Positions 38,186 through 43,629 of a DNA stretch of 43,629 bases are shown here, piece after piece. The translations under genes and the position numbers were made by a program. The stretch covers positions 1-43,629 of the forward strand of contig JANYJE010000006.1 of NCBI GenBank assembly GCA_025408405.1, read 5' to 3'. Source of the DNA: Nitrosomonadales bacterium. GTDB lineage: Bacteria; Pseudomonadota; Gammaproteobacteria; Burkholderiales; Gallionellaceae. How positions within the stretch are numbered: position 1 is the first letter of the stretch; each line of letters opens with the position of its first letter. Below the pieces are notes generated by a model, which worked only from the letters and a program-made list of their open reading frames with translations, did no database searches and was not told where the DNA came from.

Positions 38186-41100
38186 TCAGGCGGCAAGCGG
38201 GCTGCTGTCGCTCATGCGCAAGGCTTCTTCGATATCCACCGACACCACCTTGGAAACACCGCGCTCCTGCATGGTGACGCCTATCAGTTGCTGAGCAAGC
38301 TCCATGGTGATCTTGTTGTGGCTGATAAACACAAACTGGGTGTTCTGCGACATTTTCTTGATCAACTTGCACAGCCGCTCGGTGTTGGTATCATCCAGAG
38401 GTGCATCCACCTCGTCCAGCAGGCAGAATGGCGCGGGGTTCAGCTGGAACAGCGAGAATACCAGCGCAATCGCGGTGAGCGCCTTTTCTCCGCCGGAGAG
38501 CAAATGGATGGAAGCATTTTTCTTGCCCGGCGGGTGCGCCATCACCTGCACGCCGCTATCCAGAATTTCCTCTCCGGTCAGCACCAGGCGCGCATCGCCA
38601 CCGCCAAACAGAATCGGGAACAGCTCTGACAAATGACGGTTCACCTCGTCGTAAGTCGCCATCAGCAAATCGCGTGACTCCTTGTCGATGCGGCGTATCG
38701 CATCTTCCAGGGTAGCCATCGCTTCATTCAGATCCTTTGCCTGCGCATCCAGATAGGACTTGCGCTCCTGCGCCGCCTGCAGCTCTTCCAGGGCCGCCAG
38801 GTTCACGGCCCCCAGCACGGTAATTTCACCTGCCACACGGTTCAGCTCATTCTGCAAACCACTCTGTCTGGCACCTTCAAGCAGCGGCAACAACGGCGCC
38901 TCATCCACGCCCTGCAGTTGCTCTGCCCACTGCTCAAACTGCAGACGCGCCTCCTGCTCCTTGAGTGTCATCTCGCCCACCTTCTCGCGCAGCGGGTGCA
39001 GTTGCTGCTCGCAGGACATACGCTCCTGCTCCAGTCGGTTCAGCGTCAGCGTGGCGTATTCCAGGACATTGCGCGCTTCGGCCAGTGCCTGTTCGCGCAG
39101 CTGGCGCTGCTGCAACGCTTCCTGCAACAGCTCTTGCGCGTCGCTGTCAGTCATTTCTGCCAGCTCACTGCGGCTGTGTGCCAAAGCCTCTTCCAGCTGC
39201 GTCAGGGTCGCCGTGGTCTGCTGCAGATTGCGCTCAAGATCGGCAATCTTCTCGGCACAGGTCTTGGCAAAGAAACGCGCCTCCTGCAACTCATGCTGCG
39301 CTTTTTGCGCACGCTCGCGCTGCTCGCGCAATTTGCTTTCCTGTGCTGCAACCTGCTGCCGCACTTCTTCCGCCTTGGCCTGCTGCATTTCCATGTTTTC
39401 GCGCAGCACTTCCATGCGCTCGGCAATTTCCGCCAGCTGCCCCTGTTCCCCGGCTGACTGCTCGGCCAGCTCCTGCAGCTCCTGTGCAATCTGCGCCCTG
39501 CGCTCATGGCTGCGCTCGCTGGTCTGGGTCAGCTTCAGAATCTGCATCTGCACACCGTGCTGCTGTTGCTGCAGGGTGCTACCGGCCGAGCGCAGCGGCG
39601 CAATGCGTCCTTCTATCGCGTTGTATGCCAGCTCTGCCTGCTGCACCTGTTGTTTGTCCTGCTCCACTGCAGTCGTCAGCTGTTGCGCTTCCTGCTGCAA
39701 TTTTTCGATTTCGCGCTGCCGCGCCAGCACGCCATGTACCTGGCTGTCCGGGGCATGGAACAACACGCTATGCGCGCCCACCAGATGCCCTTGCGGCGTC
39801 ACCAGCCACGCACCTGCCGGCAAACTGCTGCGCAGGTTCAGCGCTTCTGCCAGAGTGGGTACGGCGTACACGCCGGACAGCCAGTCTTCCACCACAGGAG
39901 CTGCCTGTGCATCCAGGCACTGCACATACTGCGCCAGCGGGATAAAACCGGCGTGTCCTTGCGCGACGGCACGCGAGCCATCCGCCGCAAACACGGCCAG
40001 CTTGGCCGGAGGCACTTCGCTCCAGCGCGCAGTGTCATCGAGGTGAGCTACTGCCAGTGCATTAAGGCGTTCACGTAACACTGCTTCCAGCGCATCTTCC
40101 CAGCCTGCTTCTATGCGAATAGCCTGCCACAGGCGCGGAGCATGCTCCAGCTGGTGTTTTGCCAGCCAGTTTTTCAGATTCTGGTCCTGGTCGATTTGCT
40201 GTTGCAACTGCTCCAGCGCATTGAGGCGGGCATCAATCTGCGCCAGCTGCCGTTCCGATTCCTGTGCGGCAACCCGGCTGCTGCGTCGCGCCTCATCGGC
40301 GCCAGGCAGTTGCTGCAGCAGCTGTTCCAGCTGCATTTGCTGCTCGCTGTATTCTGCCTGCATCTCGGCCAGTTGCTGCTGTGTTTGCTGCAGCGCTTCG
40401 GTATCTGCCAGCGGCAGATTGTCCTGCTCCAGCTGCAGGCGCGATTTGCGCGCATCCAGCTGTTGCTGGTTGCGCTGGATATGGCCGCGCTGCGATTCTG
40501 CCAGCTGCACCTGCTGCTGCTGCAACAGATGCTCGCGCTGCATGGCGTTGTGGCGTTCCTGCTCGGCGCGCGCGGCATCTTCCGCCTGTGGCAGATGCAG
40601 GGTCTCGGTTTCGGCGCGGCCCTCATTCACCTCGACCCGCACGGCGGCTTCCTGCTGCTCCTGTTGCCAGTGCGCAAGCAAGCCTTGCGTGCCCTGCAGC
40701 TGGCCGCGTTGCTGCTCGATCTGGCGCTCGCCCGCGCTGATCTGTTGCGCCAGGCGGTTGTGCTGATCGTTCAGGAAAGCGAGCTGTTGCTCCAGCCGCG
40801 ACACTTCGGCGTTGACGGCATACAGCTCGCCCTGCTTGCTATGCAAGGTATCGGCCAGGGTGTAATGCTCGCTGCGCGAGCTTTCCAGCTGGCTTTCTAC
40901 TTCGCGCAAACGCGCTGTTTCAGCCTCCAGCTCATTCCTGGTTTTCTCCACTGACTGGGCAAAACGCGCGCGGCGCGTTTCCGCTTCCTGCTTGTTCAGC
41001 AGCCACAACATGCGTTGCGTGGTATCGCGCCGCCCTTCCAGTTCGCGGTAGCGTTTCGCCACCTCGGCCTGTTCGCCCAGATGTACCAGCTGCTTATCCA

Positions 41101-41701
41101 GTTCGAACAGAATGTCATCCACACGCAGCAGGTTCTCGCGTGTATCGCCAATGCGCAATTCGGTTTCGCGGCGGCGGTCGCGGTATTTTGATACGCCGGC
41201 AGCCTCTTCCAGAAATACGCGCAGCTCTTCCGGCTTGGCCTCGATAATGCGCGAGATCATGCCCTGTTCGATAATGGCGTAGGCACGCGCGCCCAGACCG
41301 GTACCGAGGAAAATATCGGTGATGTCCTTGCGCCGCACATTCTGGTTGTTGATGTAGTAGCTGGAGTCGCCGTCACGCTTCAACACGCGCTTGATGGCGA
41401 TCTCGGCATAGCTGGACCACTGCCCCGCCGCCTTGCCCAGGCTGTTATCGAATACCAGCTCGACGCTGGCGCGCGCCACCGGCTTGCGGTTGCCCGAACC
41501 GTTGAAAATCACGTCCTGCATCGACTCCCCACGCAGTGCGGAAGCGCGCGACTCTCCCAGCACCCAGCGCAGCGCATCTATCACATTCGACTTGCCGCAG
41601 CCGTTAGGGCCGACAACGCCGACGAGCTGACCGGGCAGCGCAATATGCGTGGGATCTACGAAGGACTTGAAACCGGCAAGTTTGATATGGGATAAGCGCA
41701 A
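38186..41701 (-). CDS. smc: Chromosome segregation ATPase SMC
   Basis: 1171 residues, standard SMC length. Walker A GPNGCGKSNVIDALRWVLGE lies at the N-terminus. Two long coiled-coil arms flank the hinge (about 510-650). The C-terminal head has LSGGEKALTAIALVF and the Walker B segment CLLDEVDAPLDD. The protein loops and compacts DNA with ScpA/ScpB, which are not encoded here. Downstream there is a convergent gene instead of the zipA and ligA genes that follow smc in many proteobacteria. It is divergent from queF with 75 bases between start codons. Confidence 0.97.
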   Translation of the reverse strand: MRLSHIKLAGFKSFVDPTHIALPGQLVGVVGPNGCGKSNVIDALRWVLGESRASALRGESMQDVIFNGSGNRKPVARASVELVFDNSLGKAAGQWSSYAEIAIKRVLKRDGDSSYYINNQNVRRKDITDIFLGTGLGARAYAIIEQGMISRIIEAKPEELRVFLEEAAGVSKYRDRRRETELRIGDTRENLLRVDDILFELDKQLVHLGEQAEVAKRYRELEGRRDTTQRMLWLLNKQEAETRRARFAQSVEKTRNELEAETARLREVESQLESSRSEHYTLADTLHSKQGELYAVNAEVSRLEQQLAFLNDQHNRLAQQISAGERQIEQQRGQLQGTQGLLAHWQQEQQEAAVRVEVNEGRAETETLHLPQAEDAARAEQERHNAMQREHLLQQQQVQLAESQRGHIQRNQQQLDARKSRLQLEQDNLPLADTEALQQTQQQLAEMQAEYSEQQMQLEQLLQQLPGADEARRSSRVAAQESERQLAQIDARLNALEQLQQQIDQDQNLKNWLAKHQLEHAPRLWQAIRIEAGWEDALEAVLRERLNALAVAHLDDTARWSEVPPAKLAVFAADGSRAVAQGHAGFIPLAQYVQCLDAQAAPVVEDWLSGVYAVPTLAEALNLRSSLPAGAWLVTPQGHLVGAHSVLFHAPDSQVHGVLARQREIEKLQQEAQQLTTAVEQDKQQVQQAELAYNAIEGRIAPLRSAGSTLQQQQHGVQMQILKLTQTSERSHERRAQIAQELQELAEQSAGEQGQLAEIAERMEVLRENMEMQQAKAEEVRQQVAAQESKLREQRERAQKAQHELQEARFFAKTCAEKIADLERNLQQTTATLTQLEEALAHSRSELAEMTDSDAQELLQEALQQRQLREQALAEARNVLEYATLTLNRLEQERMSCEQQLHPLREKVGEMTLKEQEARLQFEQWAEQLQGVDEAPLLPLLEGARQSGLQNELNRVAGEITVLGAVNLAALEELQAAQERKSYLDAQAKDLNEAMATLEDAIRRIDKESRDLLMATYDEVNRHLSELFPILFGGGDARLVLTGEEILDSGVQVMAHPPGKKNASIHLLSGGEKALTAIALVFSLFQLNPAPFCLLDEVDAPLDDTNTERLCKLIKKMSQNTQFVFISHNKITMELAQQLIGVTMQERGVSKVVSVDIEEALRMSDSSPLAA

Positions 41702-41734
41702 TTTAAACCAGGCTGAAAACTAACGGGTTGGCGA

Positions 41735-41740
41735 TATAAT
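41735..41740 (+). promoter_or_regulatory. -10 element for queF
   Basis: A perfect TATAAT 37 bases before the queF ATG; the -35 position is weak. Only the hexamer supports it. Confidence 0.4.
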
Positions 41741-41776
41741 GCGCTGCATTCTAACCGACACCTACGACATTTCAAA

Positions 41777-42196
41777 ATGACCACTCAACCCGGCAAAAAT
41801 CTGGAAACTTTCCCCAACCCGAATCCCGGCCGCGATTACCATATCCACATGGAAATACCGGAATTCACCTGCCTGTGCCCCAAGACCGGGCAGCCGGATT
41901 TTGCCACGCTGATTCTCGATTACATTGCCGACCAGGCTTGCGTCGAGCTGAAAAGCCTCAAGCTGTATATGTGGTCGTTCCGCGACGAAGGCCACTTCCA
42001 CGAAGACATGACCAACCGCATTCTGGACGACCTGGTGGCCGTCACCCAGCCGCGCTTCATGCGTCTCACCGCCAAGTTCTACGTGCGCGGCGGCATCTTC
42101 ACCAACGTCATCGCCGAACACCGCAAGCCCGGCTGGGAACCCGCTCCGCGCGTCGAGCTGGCGAGTTTCGAAACCCAGTCGAATACCCGCGGTTAA
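41777..42196 (+). CDS. queF: 7-cyano-7-deazaguanine (preQ0) reductase, type I
   Basis: 139 residues, the single-domain form of QueF. It reduces the nitrile of preQ0 to preQ1 with NADPH on the way to queuosine in tRNA. The covalent-adduct Cys34 and the proton donor Asp41 are both in [14 protein letters not shown], seven residues apart as in B. subtilis. The NADPH-binding QueF motif appears as [20 protein letters not shown]. No other queuosine gene is nearby. A sugar-kinase gene follows after 23 bases. Confidence 0.97.
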   Translation: MTTQPGKNLETFPNPNPGRDYHIHMEIPEFTCLCPKTGQPDFATLILDYIADQACVELKSLKLYMWSFRDEGHFHEDMTNRILDDLVAVTQPRFMRLTAKFYVRGGIFTNVIAEHRKPGWEPAPRVELASFETQSNTRG

Positions 42197-42219
42197 ACCC
42201 ATTGTTGTTTCCAGCTTAA

Positions 42220-43494
42220 ATGTTTCTCGGGCTCGATTTCGGCACCACCGGCGCGCGCGCCTGCGTGCTGGATGAAGCCGGAACCATTGCGCATGAACAG
42301 CGCAGCGCCTATCGAGATGCCGCCGGACAAACGCCGCAAGACTGGCGCGAAGCGCTGCATGCCCTGCTGCGGGGCCTGCCTCAGCACATTGCAGCGCGGC
42401 TGCAACGCATCGCGGTGGATGCCACCTCGGCCACTGTCCTGCTGTGCGATACCGAGCTGCACCCCGTTTCCCCCGCCCTGCTCTACCATGATGCCCGTGC
42501 ACACGCGCAAGCCGAGCAACTGAAACAGCTTGCCCCGGCTGGGCATAGCGTGTGCAGCGCCAGCTCTGGCCTGGCCAAGTTTCTGTGGCTGACGCAACAT
42601 GCCGACACCGGCAAAGCCAGCCATTTCTTGCATCAGGCCGACTGGCTCAGCGCATTGCTCACCGGCATGGGCGGCACTTCGGATTACCACAACGCGCTCA
42701 AGAGCGGCTATGACGTCGAGCGCCTGTGCTGGCCCGAGTGGGTCACGCGCCTGCCGCACTCGCACCTGTTGCCGCAGGTGCTGGCTCCGGGCAAACCGAT
42801 TGCGGAAATCAGCCCGGCCGTGGCAGAACATTTCAAACTCAATCCGGTCTGCACCGTGCACGCAGGCACTACCGACAGCATCGCCGCCTTTATCGCCGCG
42901 GATGTGCATCAACCCGGCGCTGCGGTCACCTCACTCGGCACGACCATAGTTCTCAAGCTGCTGTCGGAACAGCGCGTGGAAGCCGCACAATACGGCGTGT
43001 ACAGCCATCGCTATGGCGATCTGTGGCTGGCAGGAGGCGCTTCCAACGCGGGTGGCGGCGTGTTGCGCCAATACTTCTCCGATGCGCAGCTGATTGAATT
43101 GAGCAGCCGCATCGATGCCGCAGCCGACAGCCCGCTCGACTACTACCCGCTGCCCCGCACTGGGGAACGCTTCCCTCACAACGATCCAAAGCTTGTGCCG
43201 CGCCTGAGCCCGCGCCCCCTTGTCCCGGGCTCAGGGCAGGCGGACGATGTCGCATTTCTGCACGGACTGCTGCAGGGGCTGAGCCGCATTGAAGCCGCCG
43301 GCTATGCCAGGTTTGCCGAGCTGGGAGCCACACCGCTCGCATCGGTGACGACTTGTGGTGGAGGCGCGAACAACCCCGTGTGGCAACAGATGCGGGCAAG
43401 GTTGCTGGGCGTGCCCGTCACCCGGGCTCGGCATGCCGAGGCCGCGCTGGGCGTGTCACTGCTGGCGAAGCACGCGGGTATAATGCAAATGTAG
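42220..43494 (+). CDS. FGGY-family sugar kinase, ribulokinase-like
   Basis: 424 residues. The ATP-phosphate loop LDFGTTGARACVLDEAG opens domain I; domain II has SLGTTIVLK, a GGASNAGGG loop and CGGGANNPVWQQMRA, the adenosine motif. It is shorter than typical xylulose or glycerol kinases (about 490-500). The size and the LDFGTTGAR start resemble the cyanobacterial/plant AtXK-1/SePSK group, which act on D-ribulose; that substrate is a family-level inference. Its position after queF probably reflects co-transcription rather than shared function. Confidence 0.82.
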   Translation: MFLGLDFGTTGARACVLDEAGTIAHEQRSAYRDAAGQTPQDWREALHALLRGLPQHIAARLQRIAVDATSATVLLCDTELHPVSPALLYHDARAHAQAEQLKQLAPAGHSVCSASSGLAKFLWLTQHADTGKASHFLHQADWLSALLTGMGGTSDYHNALKSGYDVERLCWPEWVTRLPHSHLLPQVLAPGKPIAEISPAVAEHFKLNPVCTVHAGTTDSIAAFIAADVHQPGAAVTSLGTTIVLKLLSEQRVEAAQYGVYSHRYGDLWLAGGASNAGGGVLRQYFSDAQLIELSSRIDAAADSPLDYYPLPRTGERFPHNDPKLVPRLSPRPLVPGSGQADDVAFLHGLLQGLSRIEAAGYARFAELGATPLASVTTCGGGANNPVWQQMRARLLGVPVTRARHAEAALGVSLLAKHAGIMQM

Positions 43495-43559
43495 CTGAGC
43501 ATACAGCCCTGCTGTAATTTCCCGCATCACCGGAATTTCCCCAACACCGGCAAAAAATT

Positions 43560-43629
43560 ATGATGACCAACACCTTGCAACCCTACAGCTATGACCTGAT
43601 CAGCTTCGTGCTGAGTATATTGATGCTGG
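43560..43629 (+). CDS. Start of an unidentified gene (cut by window edge)
   Basis: An ATG at 43560 (or the next codon, 43563) opens a frame to the end of the window. The 23 visible codons give MMTNTLQPYSYDLISFVLS and then hydrophobic residues, like the first TM helix of a membrane protein. Too little remains for a family call. Confidence 0.45.
   Translation, partial: MMTNTLQPYSYDLISFVLSILML

Overview
The window looks like a stretch of chromosome from a betaproteobacterium. The gene set (map-glnD, glutamine-dependent nadE, a glnB-type P-II, typA, rmuC, guaBA, a 1171-residue smc, unimodular queF), the protein sequences and the moderately GC-rich coding bias would fit Nitrosomonadales/Gallionellales. 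That assignment is an inference from gene content; no 16S rRNA is present. I see no tRNA, rRNA, insertion sequence, integrase, CRISPR array or prophage gene. Most of the window is housekeeping DNA with several lineage-specific genes between.

Layout. 1-1 kb: the 3' end of trxB and an Smr-domain gene. 1.1-5.6 kb (+): a TorT-like periplasmic binding protein followed by a large hybrid sensor kinase, with no response-regulator gene beside it. 5.7-7.6 kb (-): a two-gene ABC-2 exporter. 7.8-13 kb (-): nadE, then an Mla/MCE-type lipid-transport cassette (permease, a degenerate ATPase-like subunit, an MCE protein, a TPR lipoprotein), then glnB. 13-20 kb (-): rmuC, a secreted orphan, typA and a GGDEF-EAL protein. 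20-23.2 kb (-): a Lon-like protease and a cysteine-motif membrane protein. 23.3-25.3 kb (+): an RhlE-type DEAD-box helicase with a clear promoter, a leader of about 210 nt and a strong terminator. 25.3-27.4 kb (-): a PstS-like binding protein preceded by what reads as a cyclic-di-GMP-I (GEMM-I) riboswitch, and two tandem glycine-zipper proteins. 27.6-30.9 kb (+): map and glnD. 31-38 kb: an 853-residue coiled-coil membrane protein, guaA and guaB separated by a GTGAAAN heptamer repeat, a hypothetical gene, and a DUF4124-type gene. 38-43.6 kb: smc (-), queF (+), an FGGY sugar kinase (+) and the first codons of a further gene.

Functional links. GlnB (with Tyr51) and its uridylyltransferase GlnD are both present, so the nitrogen-signalling pair is complete. 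GlnB lies downstream of nadE in one co-directional run. Cyclic-di-GMP appears twice: a GGDEF-EAL enzyme at 17.3-19.7 kb and a riboswitch at 26.5 kb that would control the PstS-like gene.

The two observations I rate highest are the MCE transporter whose only local nucleotide-binding subunit has lost almost all ATPase motifs (9961-10578), and the cyclic-di-GMP riboswitch in front of a lone PstS-like gene (26508-26597).
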